The notes beneath the pieces were generated by a model. The model was not told where the DNA came from. It did no database searches and saw only the letters and a program-made list of their open reading frames with translations. A stretch of 6,735 bases of DNA, taken from Candidatus Nesterenkonia stercoripullorum. GTDB taxonomy: Bacteria > Actinomycetota > Actinomycetes > Actinomycetales > Micrococcaceae. The position numbers and the translations under genes were made by a program. Shown here piece after piece: positions 1 to 6,478 of this stretch; position 1 is the stretch's first letter, and every line of letters starts with the position of its first letter. Location: the NCBI GenBank assembly GCA_019114115.1, contig DXGD01000363.1, positions 1-6,735 on the forward strand, written 5' to 3'.

Positions 1-123
1 GCCCTCTTCTTTGAGCACCCGCAGAGCCTGGGTGCCCGAATAGTCGAACTCCGCCGCCTGCCCGATGACGATGGGCCCGGATCCGATGACGAGAACCGAA
101 TTCAGGTCGTGACGCTTAGGCAT
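1..123 (-). CDS. carB: Carbamoyl-phosphate synthase large subunit, N-terminal 41 codons (partial)
   Basis: This is the start of the large (synthetase) subunit of carbamoyl-phosphate synthase. With CarA it makes carbamoyl phosphate from glutamine-derived ammonia, bicarbonate and two ATP, for pyrimidine and arginine synthesis in the cytoplasm. The 41 visible residues begin [20 protein letters not shown] and continue with [21 protein letters not shown], the hallmark N-terminus of CarB (pre-ATP-grasp domain with the [10 protein letters not shown] glycine motif). The ATG is preceded by a strong Shine-Dalgarno sequence, GGAGGAG (139-133), nine bases upstream. It overlaps the end of carA by eight bases (ATGCCTAA), so translation is probably coupled. 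The gene runs off the left edge; the full protein in this family is about 1,100 residues. Identification is near certain, but nothing can be said about the rest of the gene. Confidence 0.97.
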   Translation of the reverse strand, partial: MPKRHDLNSVLVIGSGPIVIGQAAEFDYSGTQALRVLKEEG

Positions 124-1384
124 GTGCGGTATCTCCTCCGGCTTGGGTGGCAGCAGTGGTCTCTTCAGCGGTTGTGTCAGGAGTCCTCTCAGGACTCAGC
201 ATGGCGATGAACCGGTCGAACAGGTAGGCGGAATCGTGCGGTCCGGCCGCAGCTTCGGGGTGGTACTGCACGGAGAACGCGGGGATGTCCAGGCAGCGCA
301 GCCCTTCGACGACGCCGTCGTTGAGGCTGGAATGGCTCACCTCGACCCGGCCGTAGCGGGACTGGGGTGCAGTGACGATCTCACCCACCGGCGCGTCCAC
401 GGCGAAACCGTGGTTCTGGGAGGTGATCTCCACTGTGCCGGTGGCGTGATCCATCACCGGCTGGTTGATCCCGCGATGGCCAAAGGGCAGCTTATACGTG
501 CCGAAGCCCAGGGCCCGGCCCAGGATCTGGTTTCCGAAGCAGATGCCGAATACCGGCAGCCCCTTGTCCAGCACCCCTTGGAGCAGCGTCACCTGCTCGG
601 CGGCGGTCGCAGGGTCCCCAGGACCGTTGGAGAGGAACACCCCGTCCGGGGCGAGCTCGAGGATCTGCTGCAGCGCAGCGGTGGCCGGCACCACGTGCAC
701 TCGCACACCACGTTCGGCCAGGCGCACCGGAGTCATCGTCTTGATGCCGAGATCGACGGCGACGATACGCGCCCGCACCTCGGACTCCCACCCGTGGTCA
801 GCAGGCTCCACAGTGTACGGCTGCGCTGTGGTGACCTCCTCCGCGAGCCGGGACCCCTTCATCGAAGGCTGCGAGCGCACGGCCTCGAGCAGCTCGCTCA
901 GGGGGCGATCGGCCTCTTCGCCAGAGAACACGCCAGCTTTCATCGACCCGGCACTGCGCAGCCTGCGGGTCACCGCCCGAGTGTCGATCTCGGCGATGCC
1001 GACGACGTCCTGAGCGCGCAGCTCATCGTCCAGGGTGCGCCGGGAGCGCCAGTTCGAGGGGCGGCGCGAGGCGTCGCGGACGGCATAGCCGGCGACCCAC
1101 ATGCGACGCGACTCGGGGTCTTCGTCGTTGGCCCCGGTGTTGCCGATATGCGGTGCAGTCTGCACGACGATCTGGCGCGCGTAGGAGGGGTCGGTCAGGG
1201 TCTCCTGGTAACCGGTCATACCCGTGGCGAACACGGCTTCTCCCAGCCTGGAACCCCGGGCGCCGAAAGCGACTCCGTAGAAGGCCTGCCCGTCCTCAAG
1301 GACGAGGACGGCCGGATCCGGACCCTGCCGCTGGGAACGGCTCGGCGCGAGCGATGTCGCTGCAGCTGTCTGGGACGTGCTCAT
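116..1384 (-). CDS. carA: Carbamoyl-phosphate synthase small (glutaminase) subunit
   Basis: CarA hydrolyses glutamine and channels the ammonia to CarB. The protein has 422 residues, slightly above the usual 370-400 because of an Ala/Ser-rich N-terminal tail of about 24 residues and a Thr/Ala-rich C-terminal tail of about 25. The N-terminal CarA domain (about 25-165) shows [17 protein letters not shown] (52-68) and TAPHIGNTG (76-84). The C-terminal class I glutamine amidotransferase domain (about 205-395) shows SNGPGDP (252-258), the nucleophile elbow GICFGNQ with Cys282, and HPE with His375 and Glu377. All three catalytic residues are therefore present. The FGN after the catalytic Cys, in place of the LGH of E. 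coli, fits actinobacterial CarA as I recall it. The ATG overlaps the stop of the upstream membrane-protein gene (ATGA). It has GAGGAG (1401-1396) eleven bases upstream, which supports this start. Confidence 0.97.
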   Translation of the reverse strand: MSTSQTAAATSLAPSRSQRQGPDPAVLVLEDGQAFYGVAFGARGSRLGEAVFATGMTGYQETLTDPSYARQIVVQTAPHIGNTGANDEDPESRRMWVAGYAVRDASRRPSNWRSRRTLDDELRAQDVVGIAEIDTRAVTRRLRSAGSMKAGVFSGEEADRPLSELLEAVRSQPSMKGSRLAEEVTTAQPYTVEPADHGWESEVRARIVAVDLGIKTMTPVRLAERGVRVHVVPATAALQQILELAPDGVFLSNGPGDPATAAEQVTLLQGVLDKGLPVFGICFGNQILGRALGFGTYKLPFGHRGINQPVMDHATGTVEITSQNHGFAVDAPVGEIVTAPQSRYGRVEVSHSSLNDGVVEGLRCLDIPAFSVQYHPEAAAGPHDSAYLFDRFIAMLSPERTPDTTAEETTAATQAGGDTAHA

Positions 1385-2130
1385 GGACTCTGGTGCTCCT
1401 CGTTTTCTGGGTGGGTCTGTGGCTGTTGGGCTGTTGGCCCCGCGGGTGGGTTCGCCGAGGGGCCTGCTGGGCTGCCTGACGAGTTCGACTGATCCACGTC
1501 TGTCGCTGACTCACGACTATCGCGGCTATCCAGTCCGGCGACCTTCTTGATCTGGGTGATCAGCTGTTCGTGTCCGGCAGCGCTGCGAGCGCGGAAGGCT
1601 GTCTCGACGTCCTCGTCCCCGAGCCTCCATCCGAAGATGACCGCGCCGTCGGCTTCGACGAACTTTCCCACGACGCCACGATCTGTGCGCACCGCGTTGA
1701 GCTGCTCCCGACGGATCAGGAAGTTCTCCGCACCTGAGCGCAGCACGGCGAGCCCTTCAGGATGGACTTCAAGCAGCCCGTTGGTGCGGATGCCCAGCCC
1801 GTGGACTGCTATGCGATCAAGGTAGTGGCTGGCTTTGACGGTCCCGATGACCATTCCCTCAGCCGCTGCCAAGGGCTCCTGCTCCAGCAAGGCAGCGGGA
1901 ACGGGGTCCGGTGCCGGCACGTGCGCCTGACGACGCTTGCGGCCGCGCCATCCCCACCAGCCCAGCAGCGCCATCACGATCACGATCGCCACCGAGACCC
2001 ACAGGTAGTTCAAGTAGACACCGGTCATATCCGTGCCTTCAGCATCGGCGGCGGTCGTAATACCCGCGCTGACTAGTAGATTCGCTCCAGCTACACCATT
2101 GGCGGGGTCGAGCACTGCTCCAGCTGTCAT
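1381..2130 (-). CDS. Membrane-anchored PH-like domain protein of the pyr operon, function unknown
   Basis: A 249-residue protein sits between pyrC and carA, where Mycobacterium tuberculosis carries Rv1382 (annotated as an export or membrane protein). Seen in sequence: a polar, Ala/Gly-rich N-terminus (1-35); one clear transmembrane segment at about 41-61, [20 protein letters not shown]; and a basic stop, RGRKRR (62-67), suggesting the C-terminal part is cytoplasmic. A soluble domain follows at about 93-198 ([20 protein letters not shown], then [17 protein letters not shown]), with the look of the bacterial PH-like domain found in this gene family. Last comes a disordered Ser/Pro/Gln-rich tail (201-249). 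No catalytic motif is visible. The start at 2130 forms an ATGA overlap with pyrC and has AGGGGG nearby. An internal ATG at codon 35 (2028) directly before the membrane segment is an alternative with a weaker AAGG signal. Its role in pyrimidine synthesis is unknown; scaffolding or membrane tethering is only a guess. Confidence 0.85.
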   Translation of the reverse strand: MTAGAVLDPANGVAGANLLVSAGITTAADAEGTDMTGVYLNYLWVSVAIVIVMALLGWWGWRGRKRRQAHVPAPDPVPAALLEQEPLAAAEGMVIGTVKASHYLDRIAVHGLGIRTNGLLEVHPEGLAVLRSGAENFLIRREQLNAVRTDRGVVGKFVEADGAVIFGWRLGDEDVETAFRARSAAGHEQLITQIKKVAGLDSRDSRESATDVDQSNSSGSPAGPSANPPAGPTAQQPQTHPENEEHQSP

Positions 2131-3518
2131 ACGGTGCCCCCTGTCCCTTCCCCCGTCGTCCTGTCCACCATCGTCTCCGCTGTCCTGCCCGTGCGCGAGA
2201 CGGCGAGCGCGCCGTCGAGCACCACCGGCTGGCCCGCTGAGAAGGTGGCCCGGACGCTTCCTGGCAGCTCCATTCCGCGGAAGGGCGAGTTCCGGCCCTT
2301 GCTCTGATGGCTCTCGGGCCGCACCGGTGCGCTGGCGGAGGGATCGACCAGAATCACATTGGCCGGCTCCCCCACTGCGATGGGCCGGCCCTGAGCCTCG
2401 TGCCGGTAGATGCGCGCCGGCGTCGTAGAGGTCACTTCGGCAAAGCGCCGCCAGTCGATGAGCCCGGTCTCCACCATCGTGCTCTGCACGACCGACAGCG
2501 CGGTCTCAAGGCCGGTCATACCCATCGAAGCCTGAGACCATTCGCACTGCTTGGCCTGAGCCGGGTGCGGAGCGTGATCGGTCCCGACGACGTCGATGAC
2601 GCCCTCGGCGAGAGCTTCGCGCAGGGCATGCACGTCGGCCTCCGTGCGCAGCGGCGGGTTGACCTTGTACACCGGATCGTAGGAGCGCACCAGTTCATCG
2701 GTGAGAATCAGGTGGTGCGGCGTGACCTCCGCAGTCACGTCGATGCCGCGGGACTTCGCCCAGCGGATGATCTCGACGCTGCCGCGAGTGGAGACATGGC
2801 AGATGTGCAGCCGCGAACCCACATGGTCTGCCAGCAGCACGTCCCGGGCGATGATCGCTTCCTCCGCGACAGCCGGCCAGCCGGGCAGGCCGAGCATCGC
2901 AGAGACCTCTCCTTCGTTCATCTGCGCGTCCGCAGTGAGCAGCGGCTCCTGGGCGTGCTGGGCGATGAATCCGTCGAAGGCCTTCACGTACTCCAGCGCG
3001 CGGCGCATCAGGACCGGGTTGTGCACGCACATGCCGTCATCGGAGAACATCCGCACTGCAGCTGCTGATTCAGCCATCGCACCCAGCTCGGCAAGCTGCT
3101 CTCCGGCCAGTCCCGCGGTCACCGCACCAACGGGGTAGACCTCAGCCCACCCCGATTCCACGCCTAGCCGGTGAACCTGTTCGACGACGCCGGCAGTGTC
3201 GGCCACAGGCGAGGAGTTCGCCATCGCGTGGACTGCGGTGAAGCCACCCCGCGCGGCCGCGCGGGTGCCGGTCTCGACTGTCTCGGCGTCCTCACGTCCG
3301 GGCTCGCGCAGATGTGTGTGGAGGTCGACCATGCCCGGCAGCAGGATGTGCCCGGTTCCGTCGATATGTCGCAGGTCGGCGTCTGCGCTGAGGTGCTCGG
3401 CGCGTTCCCGGGCCTCGGGCCCCACCGCCGCCAGCCGGCCCTCGGCGATCAGGACATCTGCCGGCTCCTCGCCATAGGGCGATGCTGAGGTGATCAACGT
3501 GGCCTGTGCTGCTCTCAT
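2127..3518 (-). CDS. pyrC: Dihydroorotase, class I
   Basis: PyrC cyclises N-carbamoyl-L-aspartate to dihydroorotate, the third step of pyrimidine synthesis. The protein has 463 residues with a metal-dependent amidohydrolase barrel. Metal and substrate motifs in order: [10 protein letters not shown] (65-74; His67 and His69), FSDDG (158-162, the Asp pair), QHAQE (187-191; His188), CHVST (240-244; His241), EVTPHH (264-269), NPPLR (287-291) and GTDHAPH (312-318; Asp314). All expected ligands of the class I enzyme are present. The C-terminus has a polar tail of about 25 residues beyond the core. The frame stays open upstream to 4001, inside pyrB, but the start is set at 3518. That ATG forms an ATGA overlap with the pyrB stop, has AGGGAG (3530-3525) six bases upstream, and gives an N-terminus that leads straight into the family fold. 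The upstream extension has no family character. Confidence 0.96.
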   Translation of the reverse strand: MRAAQATLITSASPYGEEPADVLIAEGRLAAVGPEARERAEHLSADADLRHIDGTGHILLPGMVDLHTHLREPGREDAETVETGTRAAARGGFTAVHAMANSSPVADTAGVVEQVHRLGVESGWAEVYPVGAVTAGLAGEQLAELGAMAESAAAVRMFSDDGMCVHNPVLMRRALEYVKAFDGFIAQHAQEPLLTADAQMNEGEVSAMLGLPGWPAVAEEAIIARDVLLADHVGSRLHICHVSTRGSVEIIRWAKSRGIDVTAEVTPHHLILTDELVRSYDPVYKVNPPLRTEADVHALREALAEGVIDVVGTDHAPHPAQAKQCEWSQASMGMTGLETALSVVQSTMVETGLIDWRRFAEVTSTTPARIYRHEAQGRPIAVGEPANVILVDPSASAPVRPESHQSKGRNSPFRGMELPGSVRATFSAGQPVVLDGALAVSRTGRTAETMVDRTTGEGTGGTV

Positions 3519-4549
3519 GCGGAACTCCCTGTGCTGAAACGGTCGGCTGAGTGAGGTAGTGAGGGTGCTGCCGGCTCCGCAGCGCGGGACCCGCTGAGCA
3601 GCAGATGCAGAACTGCCATCCGCACGCTCACCCCGTTGGCCACCTGGTCCAGCACCCGGTTCTGCACAGAATCCGCCGCCGCAGAGGAGATCTCGACTCC
3701 GCGGTTCATCGGCCCGGGATGCAGGACCATCGGCGTGGAGACACCGTCGAAGCGGGCTTCCAGTCGTGCCATCCGCTCGTCGGTCAGGCCCCACCGTCGG
3801 GTGTACTCGGCCACGGTGGGGAAGAACGATCCGCCCATCCGCTCCGCCTGGACCCGCAGCATCATCACGGCGTCGGGCGCGGTATCCAGCGCCTCGTCGA
3901 AGCTGTAGTGCACCGTGACCGGCCAGGTCTCCACACCGACAGGAAGCAGTGTGGGCGGGGCGACGAGCCCGACCTCCGCGCCGAGCGTGCGCAGCAGCCA
4001 CACATTGGAACGTGCCACACGGGAGTGCAGGATGTCTCCCACGATCAGGACCTTCATGCCCGCCAGATCGGAGCCGCGCAGCGCCTCACCACTGCGGTCC
4101 GCCCATCCGCGGCGCAGTGTCAGCGCGTCGAGCAGCGCTTGCGTCGGATGCTCGTGGGTCCCGTCTCCGGCGTTGATCACGGCGCAGTCGGTCCATCCCG
4201 AATCGGCGAGCTGCGCTGCCGCGCCTGAGGCCCAATGCCTCATCACCACGGCGTCAGCGCCGATGGATTCCAAGGTCTGGACAGTGTCTTTCAGGGATTC
4301 ACCCTTGGAGACAGACGATCCTTTGCCGGAGAAGTTCATCACGTCGGCGGAGAGGCGCTTTGAGGCGGCCTCGAAGGAGATCCGGGTGCGGGTCGAGTCC
4401 TCGAAGAACAGGTTCACCACAGTGCGGCCACGCAGCGTGGGAAGCTTCTTCACATGGCGGGTGGCGACCCCGGACATCTCCTCGGCCGTATCCAGGATGT
4501 TCAGAGCGTCTTCGCGGCTCAGCGCAGAGGTGGACAACAGGTGCCTCAT
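3515..4549 (-). CDS. pyrB: Aspartate carbamoyltransferase catalytic subunit
   Basis: PyrB condenses carbamoyl phosphate with aspartate to carbamoyl aspartate, the committed step of pyrimidine synthesis. The 344-residue protein shows the carbamoyl-phosphate loop [11 protein letters not shown] (50-60; STRT at 52-55), the mobile loop SSVSKGES (78-85), MRHW (103-106), [10 protein letters not shown] (134-143), HSRVARSN (175-182), LRVQAER (231-237) and [10 protein letters not shown] (277-286). It is therefore the aspartate rather than the ornithine enzyme and looks active. It is a little longer than the common 305-315 residues because of a polar C-terminal tail (about 320-344). No pyrI regulatory chain is present in the window, so control probably rests on PyrR. 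The ATG overlaps the pyrR stop (ATGA) and has GAGGAG (4562-4557) seven bases upstream. Confidence 0.97.
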   Translation of the reverse strand: MRHLLSTSALSREDALNILDTAEEMSGVATRHVKKLPTLRGRTVVNLFFEDSTRTRISFEAASKRLSADVMNFSGKGSSVSKGESLKDTVQTLESIGADAVVMRHWASGAAAQLADSGWTDCAVINAGDGTHEHPTQALLDALTLRRGWADRSGEALRGSDLAGMKVLIVGDILHSRVARSNVWLLRTLGAEVGLVAPPTLLPVGVETWPVTVHYSFDEALDTAPDAVMMLRVQAERMGGSFFPTVAEYTRRWGLTDERMARLEARFDGVSTPMVLHPGPMNRGVEISSAAADSVQNRVLDQVANGVSVRMAVLHLLLSGSRAAEPAAPSLPHSADRFSTGSSA

Positions 4550-5133
4550 ACGGCGGCTCCTCGGTGGATGAATACGCCTTCATCTGCGGCAGCGACGCCA
4601 TCGACGTCGGCCAGGGCGACGCCGACGCGCTCCTCCCGGGATGTGGGCAAGTTCTTGCCCACATGGTCTGCCCGGATGGGCAGCTCCCGGTGGCCCCGGT
4701 CCACCAGCACCGCCAGCCGCACTGCGCGCGGGCGGCCGAGCGCCGAGAGGGCATCGAGCGCGGCGCGGATGGTCCTGCCGGAGTAGAGCACGTCGTCGAC
4801 GAGCACCACAGTGGCGTCGTCGACGCCTGAGCCGGGCACGAGCGTCGGCTCCGGGGTGCGTGGAGCCGAGGTCGACAGATCATCGCGGTACAGCGTGATG
4901 TCCAGTGCACCCAGGGAGGCCTCGACGTCGAAGGCGGGGTCGATCCGCGCCAGCCGTTCGCCGAGCCTGCGGGCCAAGGGGGCTCCGCGTCGTGGGATGC
5001 CCATCAGGACGAGCCTGTCGACTCCTCGGTGGGCCTCGACCACTTCGTGGGCGATCCTGGTCAATGCACGGTCGATATCAGAGGCTGACATGACCTGAGC
5101 GGTCTCGGGCATCGTCGTATGAGACTCAGTCAC
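4546..5133 (-). CDS. pyrR: Bifunctional pyr operon regulator / uracil phosphoribosyltransferase
   Basis: PyrR is an RNA-binding regulator that senses UMP/UTP and often keeps uracil phosphoribosyltransferase activity. The 195-residue protein has the type I phosphoribosyltransferase fold: GIPRRG (45-50), the PRPP-binding motif [18 protein letters not shown] (109-126) and the PyrR-typical VGKNLPTS (158-165). It heads the pyr operon and probably controls it. The start is the GTG at 5133-5131. AAGGAG (5145-5140) lies six bases upstream and is the 3' arm of the predicted PyrR-binding hairpin, so the protein may repress its own translation. An ATG at codon 8 has no ribosome-binding signal. Family assignment is very secure; autoregulation at translation is inferred from the leader and from work on Mycobacterium smegmatis. 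Confidence 0.96.
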   Translation of the reverse strand: MTESHTTMPETAQVMSASDIDRALTRIAHEVVEAHRGVDRLVLMGIPRRGAPLARRLGERLARIDPAFDVEASLGALDITLYRDDLSTSAPRTPEPTLVPGSGVDDATVVLVDDVLYSGRTIRAALDALSALGRPRAVRLAVLVDRGHRELPIRADHVGKNLPTSREERVGVALADVDGVAAADEGVFIHRGAAV

Positions 5134-5139
5134 CGGACA

Positions 5140-5175
5140 CTCCTTCCTCGCCTCACAGGACGATCCTTAAAGGAG
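5140..5175 (-). promoter_or_regulatory. Predicted PyrR-binding hairpin occluding the pyrR ribosome-binding site
   Basis: Read on the minus strand, GTCCTGTGAGGC (5161-5150) fits RUCCNGNGAGGY, the core of the known PyrR loop consensus ARUCCNGNGAGGYU, at all 12 positions. The upper stem pairs C5162-G5149, G5161-C5150, C5159-G5151 and C5158-G5152. U5160 is bulged and the loop is UGUGA. The consensus A-U closing pair is replaced here by C-G, which keeps the pairing. Below lies a purine-rich 5' internal bulge (AAGGAU, 5168-5163). The lower stem pairs CUCCUU (5175-5170) with AAGGAG (5145-5140), the Shine-Dalgarno of pyrR. PyrR with bound uridine nucleotide would stabilise the hairpin and block ribosomes. 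No intrinsic terminator with a U-tract follows, so translational control fits better than attenuation. Confidence 0.8.
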
Positions 5176-5178
5176 GAC

Positions 5179-5200
5179 AGTTCTATCGCGCGGGAGAACT
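5179..5200 (-). promoter_or_regulatory. Upstream stem-loop in the pyrR leader
   Basis: On the minus strand AGTTCT (5200-5195) and AGAACT (5184-5179) form a perfect 6-bp inverted repeat around a 10-base GC-rich loop. It ends three bases before the anti-Shine-Dalgarno arm of the PyrR hairpin and could stack on it or act as a folding insulator. Its role is not known and a stem this short may be chance. Confidence 0.3.
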
Positions 5201-5225
5201 CCGCAGAGCCTCTCATCCGGCCGAA

Positions 5226-5261
5226 CAGCTCGACCGTATCGCAGCTCTTAGTCTACGTCAT
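5226..5261 (-). promoter_or_regulatory. Candidate promoter for the pyr operon
   Basis: On the minus strand ATGACG (5261-5256) shares four of six bases with TTGACA. It is separated by 17 bases from TACGGT (5238-5233), which fits the loose actinobacterial -10 form TAnnnT. A transcript would begin near 5226 and include both leader stem-loops. A second -10 candidate, TAGACT (5255-5250), has only a poor -35 (GTGCCG, 5278-5273). Neither is strong. Read-through from nusB is also possible. Confidence 0.3.
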
Positions 5262-5316
5262 GCCGAGTGGCCCGGCACTTCGACGAGTCAGGACACGATC
5301 CTGCTGCTGCGCACGA

Positions 5317-5338
5317 CTCAGCCCAGTGTGGGCTTGAG
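5317..5338 (-). terminator. Possible hairpin terminator at the end of nusB
   Basis: CTCA-GCCCA and TGGGC-TGAG form a 9-bp stem with one bulged base around a three-base loop, spanning the nusB stop codon. A second short repeat follows downstream (CAGGA...TCCTG, 5303-5289). Neither is followed by a run of T on the minus strand, so termination, if any, would be of the tail-less type often proposed in high-GC actinobacteria. It is weak evidence for a break between nusB and pyrR. Confidence 0.3.
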
Positions 5339-5767
5339 CTTCTCCAGCCGGCCGAGCAGCCCGTGGACGAACTTCGGCGATTCGTCCGTGGACAGCTGGC
5401 GGACCAGCGACACCGCCTCGCTCAGCGCCACGGCGTCGGGGACCTCGTCATTGTGCAAGAGCTCCCATGCGCCGATGCGCAGCGCCATGACGTCGACGCG
5501 CGGCATGCGCTCGAGCGTCCAGCCACGGGCGTAGGTGGACAGCAGCTCGTCGATATCCTCCTGATGGCGCGCGACGCCGTCCAGGATCGCGACGACATAG
5601 TCGTTGACGACAAGGTCGCCCTTCTCACGACGCAGTCGCAGGACATCCATCGGAGTGGCCCCGCGCTGCTCTGCCTCGAAGAGGATCTCCAGGGCGCGGC
5701 GGCGGGCCTTGCTGCGCGCAGACGTCGACGACCGCGACGACGAAGCCGATGATGACGTCACGGTCAC
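5318..5767 (-). CDS. nusB: Transcription antitermination factor NusB
   Basis: NusB binds boxA RNA with NusE (ribosomal protein S10) and supports antitermination, mainly on rRNA operons. The 149-residue all-helical protein shows the arginine-rich opening [20 protein letters not shown] (17-36), the central [17 protein letters not shown] (87-103) and the C-terminal family block [15 protein letters not shown] (125-139). The start is a GTG at 5767 that overlaps the efp stop (GTGA); a second GTG lies two codons on. No Shine-Dalgarno sequence is seen upstream, so translation probably depends on ribosomes finishing efp. The first 16 residues are a Ser-rich extension encoded by a TCG/TCA-rich stretch and are absent from NusB N-termini I recall. 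The true start cannot lie much further downstream, because no start codon follows before the conserved helix. Confidence 0.95.
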   Translation of the reverse strand: MTVTSSSASSSRSSTSARSKARRRALEILFEAEQRGATPMDVLRLRREKGDLVVNDYVVAILDGVARHQEDIDELLSTYARGWTLERMPRVDVMALRIGAWELLHNDEVPDAVALSEAVSLVRQLSTDESPKFVHGLLGRLEKLKPTLG

Positions 5768-6327
5768 TCGCTGATGCGGCCGAGGTACTCGGCGGTCCGG
5801 GTGTCGACCTTGATCTTGGTGCCCTGGTCCACGAACAGCGGAACCTGGACTTCAGCGCCGGTCTCCACCGTCGCGGACTTCGTGCCCGCGTTCGACCGGT
5901 CGCCCTGCAGCCCCGGCTCTGTGTAGGTGATCTCCAGGACCACTGAAGGAGGCATCTCCAGGTAGAGGGGCGTGCCCTCATACATGGCGATGACGACTTC
6001 GTGGGACTCCAGCATGAAGTTCGCGGCATCGCCGACGACGGTGCTGGGAACCGCGATCTGGTCGTAGTCACGCAGGTCCATGAAGACGAAGTCGTCCCCG
6101 TCAGCGTAGAGGTACTGGTAGTTCGACCGGTCCACTGTGGCGAACTCGACCTTCGCGCCGGCGTTGAACGTCTTGTCCACTACTTTGCCCGAGGTGATGT
6201 TCTTCAGTTTCGTGCGGACGAACGCCCCGCCTTTTCCGGGTTTGACGTGCTGGAACTCCAAAGTGTTCCAGAGCTGGCCTTCCAGTTTCAGCACGGAGCC
6301 GTTCTTGATGTCATTCGAGCTGGCCAC
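5764..6327 (-). CDS. efp: Elongation factor P
   Basis: EF-P binds the ribosome between the P and E sites and relieves stalling at polyproline stretches. The 187-residue protein has the usual three barrels: an N-terminal KOW-like domain (about 3-62) and two OB domains (about 68-127 and 130-186). The C-terminal family signature runs from Lys150 to Gly169 ([20 protein letters not shown]). The functional loop tip is KPGKGGAF (29-36) with Lys32. No lysyl or rhamnosyl modification gene is present in the window, and actinobacterial EF-P is thought to work with an unmodified Lys. The start is GTG (6327-6325), with GAAAGG (6340-6335) seven bases upstream, and it leads straight into the family N-terminus ([19 protein letters not shown]). 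The gene is followed by nusB with a four-base overlap. Confidence 0.97.
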   Translation of the reverse strand: MASSNDIKNGSVLKLEGQLWNTLEFQHVKPGKGGAFVRTKLKNITSGKVVDKTFNAGAKVEFATVDRSNYQYLYADGDDFVFMDLRDYDQIAVPSTVVGDAANFMLESHEVVIAMYEGTPLYLEMPPSVVLEITYTEPGLQGDRSNAGTKSATVETGAEVQVPLFVDQGTKIKVDTRTAEYLGRISE

Positions 6328-6391
6328 GCAGGAGCCTTTCGTCGGTACGTATGACGACCACCTGGCGTGGCCGTCCTCTATTGAGCAGCGC

Positions 6392-6406
6392 CTGTAGATT
6401 CTACAG
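6392..6406. promoter_or_regulatory. 15-bp perfect palindrome overlapping a candidate efp -10 box
   Basis: CTGTAGA-T-TCTACAG has 7-bp arms around a single central base. On the minus strand its interior reads TAGAAT (6403-6398), five of six matches to TATAAT, 71 bases upstream of the efp start. The -35 region at the usual distance (around 6426-6421, ATCGGT) is poor, so an activator or relaxed promoter would be needed. The symmetry suits a dimeric DNA-binding protein, but no regulator is identified. Confidence 0.4.
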
Positions 6407-6442
6407 CCTCATCAGGATGAACCGATCCGCGCCCTTTTCGCG

Positions 6443-6476
6443 CACTGTGCGTTCTCGATTGGGAACGCAGGCAGTG
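6443..6476 (-). terminator. Stem-loop directly after aroB, possible terminator
   Basis: Two bases past the aroB stop, the minus strand folds CACTG-CC-TGCGTTC against GAACGCA-CAGTG. This is a 12-bp stem with a two-base bulge and an eight-base loop. The following bases are GCGCGAAAAGGG, with no T-run, so it is not a classical intrinsic terminator. It could be a tail-less terminator or a 3' end that protects the mRNA. Confidence 0.45.
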
Positions 6477-6478
6477 CT

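Noticed and set aside
122..1492. 456-codon open frame on the plus strand opposite carA
   Set aside because: It is fully antisense to carA, whose catalytic motifs are intact. Its product is rich in Arg/His/Gly with no recognisable motif, as expected for a mirror frame in high-GC DNA.
3519..4001. 161-codon upstream extension of the pyrC frame
   Set aside because: It lies within pyrB in another frame and has no dihydroorotase character. The ATGA start at 3518, with a Shine-Dalgarno site, explains pyrC.
4360..4830. Plus-strand frames opposite pyrB and pyrR
   Set aside because: They are mirror frames of intact, motif-bearing genes and their translations show no domain.
5205..5222. Second PyrR-loop-like string, GAGAGGCT, further up the leader
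   Set aside because: It matches only the GNGAGGYU half. The preceding bases are GGA instead of UCC, so the upper stem of the PyrR loop cannot form.
5261..5277. Short inverted repeat TGCCG...CGGCA in the nusB-pyrR gap
   Set aside because: It has only five pairs with a seven-base loop and no T-run. It is too common in GC-rich DNA to call a terminator or operator.
5119..5337. 72-codon plus-strand frame across the pyrR leader
   Set aside because: It overlaps the regulatory leader and the ends of both flanking genes in antisense, and has no family features.
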